From QHXQ01 sp038322995 (lineage in GTDB: Bacteria; Acidobacteriota; Blastocatellia; Pyrinomonadales; Pyrinomonadaceae): a stretch of 47,670 nucleotides of DNA. Of this stretch, positions 1 to 7,674 are shown piece after piece. Position 1 is the first letter of the stretch, and every line of letters starts with the position of its first letter. Under the pieces are notes generated by a model. It was given only the letters and a program-made list of their open reading frames with translations, searched no databases and was not told the DNA's origin. The stretch covers positions 1 through 47,670 of the forward strand of contig JBBQGM010000035.1 of NCBI GenBank assembly GCA_038322995.1. The letters run 5' to 3'. The position numbers were made by a program, and so were the translations under genes.

Positions 1-24
1 AATGGCACAGAGCGAAAAAGATTT

Positions 25-98
25 ATCCACTAAAGGACACGAAACAGCACGAATCTTCTTCGTTTCTGCTTCGGGCGGCTTCGTGTGGTTTCGTGGAT
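25..98. repeat. Imperfect palindrome, TTCGTG-type family
   Basis: Arms 25-53 and 70-98 (29 bp each) are inverted copies with six mismatches around a short spacer. The arms are built from repeated CACGAA/TTCGTG words. A better-preserved copy lies at 165-237 and a third at 33965-34039. No gene is supported in 1-424; apart from these two palindromes and the upstream region of the next gene I see nothing there. Confidence 0.7.
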
Positions 99-164
99 AG
101 CTTTTCGTCTTGGCCCAATCTTTCGTGGTCTGATTTAGAAGATTGGCACAAGCAGGAAAACATG

Positions 165-237
165 ATCCACGAACGCACACGAAATAACATGAAAAAGTCC
201 AAACTGGTTTCGTGTTGTTTCGTGTGCGTTCGTGGAT
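165..237. repeat. Near-perfect 30-bp palindrome, TTCGTG-type family
   Basis: Arms 165-194 and 208-237 match as inverted repeats at 28 of 30 positions with a 13-nt spacer. Both mismatches are transitions, so a plus-strand transcript would still fold with two G-U pairs. The arms share the words ATCCACGAA and CACACGAAA with the copies at 25-98 and 33965-34039. The element is intergenic; its function is unknown. Confidence 0.85.
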
Positions 238-388
238 AAGCTTTTTGTCTATTGTACCAATGTCGTAGGTTTCGATTTAGCGCATGTTGCCCGCTAAAGG
301 TGAAACGAGCAACTGACGGCACAAGCAACAACTGACCACGGGCCACAGACCACGGACAGTTTTAGTTTTGCTTTTCCGGCCGGCGCGT

Positions 389-394
389 TAAGAT
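389..394 (+). promoter_or_regulatory. Candidate -10 element TAAGAT before the FHA-GGDEF gene
   Basis: TAAGAT sits inside GCGCGTTAAGAT, about 30 nt before the start codon. The same GCG(C/T)GTTAAGAT core occurs before typA (8168-8179) and before the glycolate oxidase-like gene (42511-42522). A TTTTGC hexamer at 366-371 has 17-nt spacing but is a weak -35. This is called from the repeated motif only. Confidence 0.35.
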
Positions 395-424
395 AAGCCC
401 GTTTGCCCGACACGCTAATACTTT

Positions 425-1435
425 ATGGCCGACGACGACGACATACGTACGACGCTACAGGAGCATACGCCCCGGCCGAGCGATGAGCGCCGCCCGGCGC
501 TCGTCTTCCTGCGCGGCGAATTGCTCGCCGCGCCCATTCCGCTCGAACGCAGCGAGATCGTTCTGGGGCGGGCGCTCGAAGCCGACATCCGCATCAACGA
601 TCCGCGCGCCTCGCGGCTGCACGCGCGCATCAACGTGGTGAAAGAAGGGGACGAGCCGCCGCGCTACCGCGTTACCGATCTCGGCTCGACCAACGGCACG
701 CTGCTCAACGGCCGCCCCGTGACAGAGGCCACTTTGCAGGTCGGCGACAAGATCACTATCGGCGAGCATCTGCTCCGCTTCGAGTTGCTCGACGACGTGG
801 ATCGCGAGTTCCAGCGCCAGATTTACCGGCTGCTTGCGCACGACGAATTGACCGGCCTGCTGACGAGCAAATCCTTCTTCTCCGAGTTGCGCCGCGAAGC
901 GGGCCGTGCCGAAGCCGACGGGCGACCCTTCTGCGTCTTGATGATGGACTTGGATCACTTCAAGCTCGTCAATGACACTTACGGCCATCTGGTCGGCAGT
1001 CAGACGCTCGAAGCTGTGGGCGCGCTCATCACACATGCTATGCGCGCGGGCGATGTGGCCGCGCGCTTTGGCGGCGAAGAGTTTGCCGCGTTCCTCTTGG
1101 ACGCAGACCTCGCGCAGGGCCTCGTCGCCGCCGAGCGCGTGCGCACGACCGTCGAGGCCCACACGTTCGCGTCCGTGCGGCGCGGCACGGGCGCGGTTGA
1201 CGTAGCGCATGGCTTTCACGTCACCATCAGTCTCGGCGTCGCCGCGTTCCCATTGGACGGGCGCGACCCCATCGAGTTGATGGAACTCGCCGACACCGCG
1301 CTCTATCGCGCCAAGCAGTCCGGGCGCAACTGCGTCATGGCTTACGCGCCTACGCTCGACGGGGGCATCGCCCGTGCCCTGCCGCCCCGCGCCGAGCCGC
1401 CCGTGCCGTCGCCGAGCGAAGACGAACGCGCATGA
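425..1435 (+). CDS. FHA-GGDEF diguanylate cyclase
   Basis: A 336-residue protein predicted to make cyclic di-GMP from two GTP under the control of a phosphothreonine-binding domain. The N-terminal half is an FHA domain (about residues 40-120) with the GRA, SRLHA and STNGT motifs that line the phosphopeptide pocket. Residues about 135-310 form a GGDEF domain with the active-site variant GGEEF at 216-220. An RxxD motif (RAGD) lies exactly five residues before it, so the product-inhibition I-site appears intact. There is no membrane segment, so the enzyme should be cytosolic. The Ser/Thr kinase at 25178 is a possible source of the phosphorylated partner, which is speculation. The ATG is poorly supported by a ribosome site, but the FHA domain needs this frame from near the start. 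Confidence 0.93.
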   Translation: MADDDDIRTTLQEHTPRPSDERRPALVFLRGELLAAPIPLERSEIVLGRALEADIRINDPRASRLHARINVVKEGDEPPRYRVTDLGSTNGTLLNGRPVTEATLQVGDKITIGEHLLRFELLDDVDREFQRQIYRLLAHDELTGLLTSKSFFSELRREAGRAEADGRPFCVLMMDLDHFKLVNDTYGHLVGSQTLEAVGALITHAMRAGDVAARFGGEEFAAFLLDADLAQGLVAAERVRTTVEAHTFASVRRGTGAVDVAHGFHVTISLGVAAFPLDGRDPIELMELADTALYRAKQSGRNCVMAYAPTLDGGIARALPPRAEPPVPSPSEDERA

Positions 1436-1469
1436 GCAACGCCGCGCACTGCCCTGGCTGCACAAAGGC

Positions 1470-1497
1470 TTGCGCCCGCGCGCTTTTCTGGTATTAT
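1470..1497 (+). promoter_or_regulatory. Candidate sigma70-type promoter
   Basis: TTGCGC at 1470-1475, a 16-nt spacer and TATTAT at 1492-1497, preceded by an extended TGG. It lies about 90 nt before the first of the three exported-protein genes. It is supported only by resemblance to the consensus. Confidence 0.4.
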
Positions 1498-1584
1498 GCG
1501 GGCACGCGTTAATCCCCTTTTTGTAGCATTCACGATTCCCCTTGCGAGCTTTTCGTTCGCGCGTCGGTCGCCGCAGACCGCGCG

Positions 1585-2190
1585 GTGAGATCGCTTATGA
1601 GTGGGCTAAGCCAGACAAACCTGCATGCCAGCGTCGTTCGTTGTACATTGCTGCTGTGCAGTCTGACTGTCTGCCTCGTTGTCTCAGCACAACGGCGACC
1701 CACGCCGCGTGCGACGCCGTCGCCAACGATGGACACGGCGCAGAACAGCACACAAAATGTTGACCCAGACAACGCCGACCTCGCGATCACGGCGCACGTC
1801 ACCGCGCGCGAGTTGCGCTTCGACGTTGTGCCGAATCCGAGGGTGGAGTTTTCCGGTCAGCCCAAACGCGAGACCGTGTGGGACGCAGCCCGCCAGAATC
1901 TGCCGCGCCCCGTCCAGCCCGGCGTCACCTATCGCGACATCGGTATCCAACTCGTCATCATCAGCGTCTTCGCCGACATTGATCGCATCGTCGCCGAAGC
2001 GCTCGGCGAAGTGCCACGCACGGACGACGCCGCGCCGACGCGCGACACAACCGCGCCGCCCAGCGACACGCCCGCGAATGGCACTGCCGCGCCGCCGGCA
2101 GCCCGCGACGTGCAACGCCCCGCACCCTCCCCTACCACCAGCACAACGCCCGCGCGCAGCCCGCGCCCGCACCGGACAGGGAGACATTGA
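1585..2190 (+). CDS. Exported protein of unknown function (Thr/Pro/Ala-rich tail)
   Basis: A protein of about 200 residues starting at GTG 1585, or ATG 1597 four codons later. A hydrophobic signal segment (about residues 17-34) ends in VSAQ, so export is likely. The folded part, about residues 58-145, has no family I recognise; the last 50 residues are Ala/Pro/Thr-rich and probably disordered. The stop TGA (2188-2190) overlaps the ATG of the next gene by one base, so the two are translationally coupled. Together with the next two genes it forms a run of small exported proteins whose middle parts carry amphipathic helix/strand patterns (for example DIDRIVAEAL here and DIDVLLRNV in the next gene). 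A shared surface or adhesion-related role is possible but unproven. Confidence 0.75.
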   Translation: MRSLMSGLSQTNLHASVVRCTLLLCSLTVCLVVSAQRRPTPRATPSPTMDTAQNSTQNVDPDNADLAITAHVTARELRFDVVPNPRVEFSGQPKRETVWDAARQNLPRPVQPGVTYRDIGIQLVIISVFADIDRIVAEALGEVPRTDDAAPTRDTTAPPSDTPANGTAAPPAARDVQRPAPSPTTSTTPARSPRPHRTGRH

Positions 2191-2588
2191 TGCGTCGCCT
2201 ATTGCCGTTCGCTTCGGCCTGTTTCATCCTTGCAGTTTTGCCGCTGCTGGCCGCCGCGCAGACGAACACGCGCCCGCGCACGACGACACAGACGCCCGCG
2301 CCGCAAACGACCGGCGTGAACACGCCCGCGCCCATCAACGCGGATGAAGATTTCGATCTTAATATCGGCGAGCGGCGCATCACCGAACATGATTTCTTCG
2401 CGGCCACGTCGGTCGCTATCGGCGATGAGCGCGTGCCCTTGCTGCGCGTCGGCGTGGCGCTCGGCGCGGAGGACATCGACGTGCTGTTGCGCAACGTGCG
2501 CGGGCACGTGCGTTTCCGCGCATCGCTGGCGCGCGTGCAGCGTGTGCTCGACGAACGCCGCGCACTAGCCGCGCCGCCCGTGCCTTAA
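2190..2588 (+). CDS. Small exported protein of unknown function
   Basis: A 132-residue protein. ATG 2190 is preferred over TTG 2187 because GGGAG lies at the right distance and the ATG overlaps the preceding stop (TGATG). Residues 1-24 are a clear signal peptide ending in an AAAQ site, followed by a Thr/Pro linker. The rest contains ERRITEHDFF and a segment, GAEDIDVLLRNVRGHVRF, reminiscent of the LRAHVALDARL segment in the protein at 2697-3719. I infer that the two are distantly related. No function can be assigned. Confidence 0.75.
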   Translation: MRRLLPFASACFILAVLPLLAAAQTNTRPRTTTQTPAPQTTGVNTPAPINADEDFDLNIGERRITEHDFFAATSVAIGDERVPLLRVGVALGAEDIDVLLRNVRGHVRFRASLARVQRVLDERRALAAPPVP

Positions 2589-2696
2589 CAGAGTTTTCTC
2601 TCCCCCCTAACTTGCAGTGTGATGAATGAGGGCCGCCCCGACCGTTCATTCGATAGCCGACCTTGCTTCATCAAACTTTTTTCGGAGGAGAAGCCC

Positions 2697-3719
2697 GTGA
2701 ACAAACGCTCAACTTTCTGTACCGCCCTCGCGCTGCTGCTCGCGCTCTTTGCGCAGACGCACGCGCAGAGACGACCAACCGCTGCGCCATCGCCCACGCC
2801 CAGCACGAGCACGATGACCAGCGGCACGAACGACGCCTCGATCTTTACCAGCACCATCGAAGGCGCACCTGAATTGTCCACTACACGCGCCGCGCAACAG
2901 CAGCCGACGCCGCGCGCCACGCCAGCGCCCGTCACGCCCGTGCGCCCGCTCTCGGAAGCGGATCGCCAACGACAGGAAGCGTCGAGCGCGCGGCGCAAAC
3001 AAGAAGCCGCGAGCGGCGATCCCGATGTGCTGCTCGATATACCGAATCTCTCGGTTGATGAGATCAGTCTTGAAGTCGAAAATCTACGCGCGCACGTCGC
3101 GCTCGATGCGCGACTGGCCAACCTGTTGCAGTTGACGGCGGGCGCGGACGTGGGCATCGACAAAGTGAAGCTGACGATCAAGGGCGTGCGCGCCGAAGCG
3201 TTGTTGAAGGTGCGGCTCGACAACGTCGCCGCGATCATCGACCGCACGCTGACGACGATTGATCGCAATCCGCAAATCCTCGAACGCCTGTTGCAGTCGG
3301 TGGACAACACGGTCGGCACGGTCGGCGGCGTCGCCAACACGGCCCTGCAACCGGGCGGCGTAGTCAGTCAGACAGTGGGCACAGTCGGGCAGACCTTGAA
3401 CAACGTGACGCAGCCGGGCGGCCTGCTCAGTCAAACGGTCAACACGCTGGGCCAGACCTTGCAGCGCACCGTTGACCGCACCGGCAACATCGTTGAGCGC
3501 ACGCTCGACACGACGGGGCGCGTCGTCTCGCAGCAGACGGTCGGCAACGTCCTTGATTTGACGAAGGTCAGCGAGACGGCGGGCGCGAACGGCCAGATTC
3601 TCCGCCGCGTGCGCGACAACACCGGCGCGATCATCGAGTTGACGCTCGACACCGCCGGCAAGATCGTCAACTCGCGCGTCATCAGTCAGGCGACCGGCGG
3701 CGCAACGCCGCGACAGTAG
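2697..3719 (+). CDS. Exported repeat protein with a DVLLDIPNL-type domain
   Basis: A 340-residue exported protein. GTG 2697 is chosen because GGAGGAG ends six bases upstream and a signal peptide follows immediately (hydrophobic residues about 8-20, ending HAQ). A disordered Thr/Pro linker leads to a domain at about residues 100-190 that contains DVLLDIPNLSVDEISLEVE and LDNVAAIIDRTL. I associate this pattern with conserved hypothetical bacterial proteins. The C-terminal third is repetitive: a 21-residue unit beginning QPGG(V/L)(V/L)SQTV occurs twice in tandem, then two T(L/V)DTxGxIV units. The repeats suggest a beta-rich or extended surface structure. It ends the group of three exported proteins and is followed by a strong hairpin. 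Confidence 0.75.
   Translation: MNKRSTFCTALALLLALFAQTHAQRRPTAAPSPTPSTSTMTSGTNDASIFTSTIEGAPELSTTRAAQQQPTPRATPAPVTPVRPLSEADRQRQEASSARRKQEAASGDPDVLLDIPNLSVDEISLEVENLRAHVALDARLANLLQLTAGADVGIDKVKLTIKGVRAEALLKVRLDNVAAIIDRTLTTIDRNPQILERLLQSVDNTVGTVGGVANTALQPGGVVSQTVGTVGQTLNNVTQPGGLLSQTVNTLGQTLQRTVDRTGNIVERTLDTTGRVVSQQTVGNVLDLTKVSETAGANGQILRRVRDNTGAIIELTLDTAGKIVNSRVISQATGGATPRQ
3348..3473 (+). repeat. Coding tandem repeat, 2 x 63 bp
   Basis: Two in-frame 63-bp units, 3348-3410 and 3411-3473, each encode QPGGxxSQTVxTxGQTLxxxx. They lie within the exported protein at 2697-3719. The unit divergence is mostly conservative, which points to an old duplication under selection. Confidence 0.8.
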
Positions 3720-3849
<130 letters not shown>

Positions 3850-4035
3850 TTTTTGCAACCTTGCGTTGCGGCGTGCGTGTAAGTTCGGGTGCGCGCTGAC
3901 GGGCGCGCTTGGCTGTCGGTGCGGTCGGTTGCGCCGCCTCAGCGCAGGCGTTATGCTTCCGTTGAGCCTGCGCGAGCGCCCCCGACCGCCGTTGCTGTAC
4001 AGGCTGGCACGTGTTTCACTGAGGCTGCAAACTAA

Positions 4036-4686
4036 GTGTTCGATCAACTCAATCTCGCCAGCCAGCCGTTTCGCAATCGCATGTTGCCGTGGACGGTCGC
4101 GGTCACGGTCGCGTGCGCGTCCGTGTTGGCGCTCCTCTTTATCGTCAGCGCGGGCCGGCAGGCGCAGGCGAGCGCCGACCGCGTCGAGCGCGACGTGGTG
4201 GACTTGCGCCAACGCCAGCAGGCGTTAGAGAAGACGGCCGAGGCGGTCACGCAATCGCTCACGCCCGAACAACGGTTCGTGCTCAACGCGGCGCACGAGA
4301 TCGTGGCGCGCAAAAACTTCTCCTGGTCGCGCTTGTTGGCCGACCTCGAAGCATCCACGCCCGCAAGCGTGCGCGTGTCGCGCATCAGCGTGCGCGACAC
4401 GCGCCAAGTCAACGGGCAGACGCGCGCCGAACTTGAACTGACGGTCGTCGGCAGGACACCCACCGACATCACGCGCTTGATCGGCGAGATGGCCGGCGCG
4501 GGCATCTTCTCGGCCGAGTTGCTGACCCAGACGCCGCGCACCGCGAAGGGCGAGCCGGGCACGGAGGCCACGTTGCGCGTCTACTACACACCGCGCCCCG
4601 GCGCGAGCGTGCGCCCGACCGACAGCACGCCGCCGCAGCATGTCGCCGCAACCACGAACACGCGCCCCGCGCCGGAGACACCATGA
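4036..4686 (+). CDS. pilN: PilN-like pilus/secretion assembly protein
   Basis: A 216-residue bitopic inner-membrane protein of the PilN (fimbrial assembly) type. The N-terminus has the family signature NLASQPFRNR, which in PilN contacts cytoplasmic PilM. One membrane helix follows (about residues 19-37), then a coiled coil (about 40-75) and a periplasmic alpha/beta domain. PilN and PilO form a heterodimer that aligns the pilus motor with the secretin. The start GTG 4036 is needed to include the NLAS motif; no strong ribosome site precedes it. The last codons overlap the next gene (ATGA). No pilM precedes it, which is unusual, since pilM normally sits directly upstream. A GspL/GspM-type secretion role is the alternative. 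Confidence 0.8.
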   Translation: MFDQLNLASQPFRNRMLPWTVAVTVACASVLALLFIVSAGRQAQASADRVERDVVDLRQRQQALEKTAEAVTQSLTPEQRFVLNAAHEIVARKNFSWSRLLADLEASTPASVRVSRISVRDTRQVNGQTRAELELTVVGRTPTDITRLIGEMAGAGIFSAELLTQTPRTAKGEPGTEATLRVYYTPRPGASVRPTDSTPPQHVAATTNTRPAPETP

Positions 4687-5486
4687 GGCCGCAACCCGTC
4701 GCCACAGACGAAAAGAACACGACGGTCGTGCGCACGCGCACGCGGCTCACCGTGCTGCGTAACACGCGGCGTGTGGGCGCGCTCGGCCTGCCGGAGCTTG
4801 GCGCGCTCGCCGTGGCCGCGTTGTTGCTCATCGTCACCATCGTGACCTACTTCACTTATCTCGCGCCGCAACGCACGCGCCTCGTCGCGCTTGGACAGGA
4901 GCGCGAGCGGCTGGACAGACGCCTGCGCGAGGCGGCCGACGTTAATCAGCAACACAAGGACACGGGCGCGCTCGTCGCCGACATCACTAACAGCCTCGAA
5001 CACTTCGAGACCGGCACGCTCGCCGACCGCGACGCGAGCAGCAGGGCCATCATCGAAGAGTTGAATCAAAAGACCGCGCACAACGGCCTCGCCCGTGCGC
5101 AGTTCTCCTTCACGCATCAGGATGAATTAACGAACGAGCAGATGCAGCAGCAACAGCAGCGCCTCGCCGCAGCCGGCGGCGCGCCTACGACGAGCAGTCG
5201 CAGACGGCAGAGCGTCTTTCCCGGTATCGACATCAGCCTGACGGTCGAAGGCGCATACAGTAACATCCGGCGCTTCGTCCGCGACGTGGAAACGAGCCGG
5301 CGCTTCATCGTCGTCAACGGCGTCGAGTTGGAAGGCGTGACCGACGCGGGCGCGACGCGCACGGCCGAGAGCAACGTGCCGCGCGGGCAACTCGTCAGTC
5401 TGCGCCTCGACATGTCCGCCTATTTCCGCCGCACCGCCGGGCAGATGGGCAGCACAACCGGCGCGGGCAGCGGCACATCACAGTGA
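4683..5486 (+). CDS. pilO: PilO-like pilus/secretion assembly protein
   Basis: A 267-residue PilO/GspM-type protein. The cytoplasmic N-terminus of about 35 residues is followed by a single membrane helix (about 36-58), a coiled coil with RERLDRRLREAADV, and a periplasmic domain with the pattern VEGAYSNIRRFVRDVETSRRF that matches the ferredoxin-like fold of PilO. A Gln-rich loop (QMQQQQQRL) interrupts the domain. Its ATG lies inside the stop of the PilN-like gene (ATGA), so the two are coupled and likely made in equal amounts, as expected for a heterodimer. Confidence 0.8.
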   Translation: MRPQPVATDEKNTTVVRTRTRLTVLRNTRRVGALGLPELGALAVAALLLIVTIVTYFTYLAPQRTRLVALGQERERLDRRLREAADVNQQHKDTGALVADITNSLEHFETGTLADRDASSRAIIEELNQKTAHNGLARAQFSFTHQDELTNEQMQQQQQRLAAAGGAPTTSSRRRQSVFPGIDISLTVEGAYSNIRRFVRDVETSRRFIVVNGVELEGVTDAGATRTAESNVPRGQLVSLRLDMSAYFRRTAGQMGSTTGAGSGTSQ

Positions 5487-5509
5487 GCGGTTGAGGCTTT
5501 AGAATTACC

Positions 5510-6481
5510 ATGCCACTTTTAGAAGGCAAGACGCCCGCGGAACGCAACAAGACCATCGCCGCGCTTGCGCTCGGCGCGCTCGCGCTGCTCTTTCTCGCGC
5601 GCATGTTCTTGGGCGGCCCGTCAACACCTACGCGCAACACCAACACGGCGGGCATACGGCGCACGACGACAACGACTACAACGGTCTCAAACTCTGCACA
5701 ATCAGCCGCGCTCGAAGGCGACTCGATAGAGTTGCCGCAGCCCGTGGACTATCAGTTCATTCCGGTTGACGCGTCCGAACCGGGCCGCAATATCTTCGCG
5801 TTCTACGAGCCACCGGTCAGGAAACAGCCCGATGCCGTAGCTATAAATATTCCGACGCCCGTGCCGGCACCGCCGCCGCCGTGGACGCTGAACGGCGTTG
5901 CGCCCAGCAACGTCTTCGCGCAGACGGAGGCCTTTACGCTCACCCTCGCGGGCGACAAGTTCACGCCGCAAGCACGCGTCTATGTGGATAGTCAGGAAGT
6001 GCCGACCACGTTCACGAGCGCGCAGCAGTTAGCGGCGCAAATCCCCGCCACGCTGATCGGTGCGCCCGGCACGCGCCAGATCGTCGTGCATACGCCCGAC
6101 GGTGCGCTCTACTCGAACCCGGTCGCGCTCAGCGTCGCCGAGCCGCCCAAGCCGCTGTTCACCTATATCGGGCTGCTCGGCACGGTTCACTACGGCAACG
6201 ATAAAGCCATGTTGAAGTTGCCGACGAGCGGTGTCATTGCCGTGCAGCGCGGCAATCAAGCATTACAGTTTACCGACGTGGCCGCTGTGCAGCGCGGCGA
6301 CATCATTGGCGGGCGCTTCCGCGTGACCAGCATCTCCGAGCGCTCGGTCGATTTCATGGACACGCAACTGCGCATCAAGCACACGCTCCCATACGTTGAC
6401 GCACACACGGGCACGTCGGGCCGTCCCTATACCCCGCCACCGCCGAGCGCAGATGATGACAATGACGAGCCGCAGCAATAA
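5510..6481 (+). CDS. IPT/TIG-domain protein with PilP/GspC-like C-terminus
   Basis: A 323-residue bitopic protein. A membrane helix lies at about residues 16-34, followed by a Thr-rich linker. A central immunoglobulin-like IPT/TIG domain (about 120-210) contains LNGVAPSNVFAQTEAF and FTPQARVYVDSQEVPTTF, typical of this fold. The C-terminus (about 225-305) resembles the homology region of PilP/GspC, with the repeated V(Q)RGDIIGGRF pattern that binds a secretin. It therefore probably occupies the PilP position, linking the PilN/PilO platform to the outer-membrane channel. The IPT insertion is not usual for PilP. The ATG lies 23 nt after the previous gene, and the 3' end overlaps the next gene by about 20-30 nt. 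Confidence 0.7.
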   Translation: MPLLEGKTPAERNKTIAALALGALALLFLARMFLGGPSTPTRNTNTAGIRRTTTTTTTVSNSAQSAALEGDSIELPQPVDYQFIPVDASEPGRNIFAFYEPPVRKQPDAVAINIPTPVPAPPPPWTLNGVAPSNVFAQTEAFTLTLAGDKFTPQARVYVDSQEVPTTFTSAQQLAAQIPATLIGAPGTRQIVVHTPDGALYSNPVALSVAEPPKPLFTYIGLLGTVHYGNDKAMLKLPTSGVIAVQRGNQALQFTDVAAVQRGDIIGGRFRVTSISERSVDFMDTQLRIKHTLPYVDAHTGTSGRPYTPPPPSADDDNDEPQQ

Positions 6482-7094
6482 CCCGCGCGCACACGGCGAG
6501 CGCGGCTACACGCTCGTCGCCTTGCTCGCGCTGATGACGATCATGGCCCTCATGGCGTTGAGCGCCGCGCCCGTCGCGCGCCAGCAGACGCAACGCGAAC
6601 TGGAAAAAGAGGCCATCGCGCGCGGCGAAGAGGTAGCCGAAGCCATCGTGCGGTACACGCGCTTGATGAACGCGCCGCCCACCGAATTGCAACAGTTGAT
6701 CGACGGCGTCACGCCGCCCGGCAGCATCAAGAAGATTCAACTCTTACGCGCAAGCGCCGCCCGTGATCCGCTCTCGAAGTCGGGCGAGTGGAAAGTTGTG
6801 CATCCGGGCGACAAAGTGGTCGGGGAGTTTCAGGATCGCGTGATGAAGTACACGAACGGCGTGATTCCCGATACGCGCGAGGCCTTCTTCAAACAGTTCG
6901 CGCGGCAGGTCACCGGCCTCTCCGATCTGAAAGTGGAGACGGACAAGCAGGCGGCGTGCGGCGAAGACTCGGAGCCGAACACGGCGGGCGGCCCCGTCAT
7001 CGGCGTTGTTAGTCGCAACCGTTGCGCCGCCGTTCTTACCTACTACGGCATCGACCGCCACGACCTCTGGGTCTTCACCCCGCTCTTCCGTTAA
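6453..7094 (+). CDS. Type IV pilin/pseudopilin-like protein
   Basis: About 210 residues (ATG 6453; 6456 and 6462 are also possible), overlapping the preceding gene. A short basic leader ends in GERG, followed by YTLVALLALMTIMALMAL, which looks like a prepilin peptidase site and the hydrophobic helix of class III signal peptides. The Glu at mature position 5, conserved in most major pilins, is Ala here, as in some minor pseudopilins. The rest contains a helical EKEAIARGEEVAEAIVRY segment and a globular domain with two cysteines (about 180 and 200) that could form a disulfide. It fits a minor pseudopilin of the platform encoded just upstream. Transcription probably ends at the hairpin at 7164-7216. 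Confidence 0.75.
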   Translation: MMTMTSRSNNPRAHGERGYTLVALLALMTIMALMALSAAPVARQQTQRELEKEAIARGEEVAEAIVRYTRLMNAPPTELQQLIDGVTPPGSIKKIQLLRASAARDPLSKSGEWKVVHPGDKVVGEFQDRVMKYTNGVIPDTREAFFKQFARQVTGLSDLKVETDKQAACGEDSEPNTAGGPVIGVVSRNRCAAVLTYYGIDRHDLWVFTPLFR

Positions 7095-7163
7095 GGCGCG
7101 CACACGCAACTAAGCGCACACAAATTCAGCACGTACAACTACGCCGGCCCGCTCGATCAGCAT

Positions 7164-7216
7164 GCCTCCGCGCACACATACATGTGCCTGTGCGCGCGGA
7201 GGCGTGAAACTTTTTT
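7164..7216 (+). terminator. Rho-independent terminator after the pilin operon
   Basis: GCCTCCGCGCACA (7164-7176) pairs with 7189-7203 apart from a 2-nt bulge, and a run of six T residues follows at 7211-7216. Confidence 0.75.
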
Positions 7217-7237
7217 GATCGCGAATGAATTAAGTTA

Positions 7238-7266
7238 TTGACATCTGATCGCTTTATGTTTATAAG
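7238..7266 (+). promoter_or_regulatory. Strong sigma70-type promoter for the 38-residue basic protein
   Basis: A perfect TTGACA (7238-7243), a 17-nt spacer and TATAAG (7261-7266). This is the closest match to the housekeeping consensus noted in the window. The predicted 5' leader is about 95 nt and contains a 10-bp inverted repeat. Confidence 0.75.
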
Positions 7267-7294
7267 TCCAATATGTTGTGCGCTGTTTAGTCTA

Positions 7295-7331
7295 GACCAC
7301 AAGACAAACATCAACACAGTATCTTGTGGTC
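7295..7331 (+). promoter_or_regulatory. 10-bp perfect inverted repeat in the 5' leader
   Basis: GACCACAAGA at 7295-7304 is repeated exactly in reverse complement at 7322-7331 with a 17-nt loop. It falls between the promoter at 7238-7266 and the ATG at 7369, so it could be an mRNA-stabilising hairpin or an operator. Confidence 0.6.
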
Positions 7332-7368
7332 ATAACCAAACCGATTGAGAAAAGGAGCACGAAGACTT

Positions 7369-7485
7369 ATGGCAACTAAAAAAGCTGGTGGTGCGAAAAA
7401 GGGTGCAGCGAAGAAGAGCGGCGGCGCAGCCAAGGGCGGCGCGAAAAAGGGCGGCGCGAAAAAGGGCGGCGCGAAGAAGCGGTAG
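7369..7485 (+). CDS. 38-residue Lys/Gly/Ala repeat protein, histone H1-tail-like
   Basis: A tiny, extremely basic protein: after MATKKAGG it consists almost only of K, G and A, with KKGGA repeated three times near the end (a 15-bp DNA repeat) and a final KKR. There is no hydrophobic segment or fold; by composition it resembles the Lys/Ala-rich tails of histone H1-like proteins such as chlamydial Hc1 and HctB, which bind DNA or RNA. GGAG lies 11 nt before the ATG. The gene is a single transcription unit with a near-consensus promoter, a hairpin leader and its own terminator, suggesting high expression. A nucleoid or RNA-binding role is inference. Confidence 0.75.
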   Translation: MATKKAGGAKKGAAKKSGGAAKGGAKKGGAKKGGAKKR

Positions 7486-7560
7486 TAGTTTCTCTAACCA
7501 GGGGTCTGACCTGACCTCCACTGCGCACACAAAACTCTGCGGTCTCGATAGACCATTAAA

Positions 7561-7603
7561 ACGGACGGCGAATGCTTAACAAGCGCGCCGTCCATTTTCT
7601 TTT
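7561..7603 (+). terminator. Rho-independent terminator after the 38-residue gene
   Basis: GGACGGCG (7563-7570) pairs with CGCCGTCC (7586-7593), followed by the T-rich ATTTTCTTTTC. Confidence 0.75.
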
Positions 7604-7605
7604 CA

Positions 7606-7670
7606 GTAGAGATCAGAAGTTAGAGATCAGTAACAACTGCTTTCACTAACCTCTGACCTCTGACCTCTGC
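7606..7670. repeat. Palindromic AGAGGTCAG-type repeat upstream of trmL
   Basis: Arms 7606-7630 and 7646-7670 (25 bp) are inverted copies with six differences, all transitions. They are built from iterated AGAGATCAG/CTCTGACCT words. The element ends four bases before the trmL start codon, so it would lie at the 5' end of the message or cover the ribosome site. Confidence 0.7.
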
Positions 7671-7674
7671 CGTT

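Noticed and set aside
455..1465. Long minus-strand frame of 336 codons
   Set aside because: It is the antisense shadow of the FHA-GGDEF gene in high-GC sequence; the plus-strand product has clear FHA and GGEEF motifs and this one has none.
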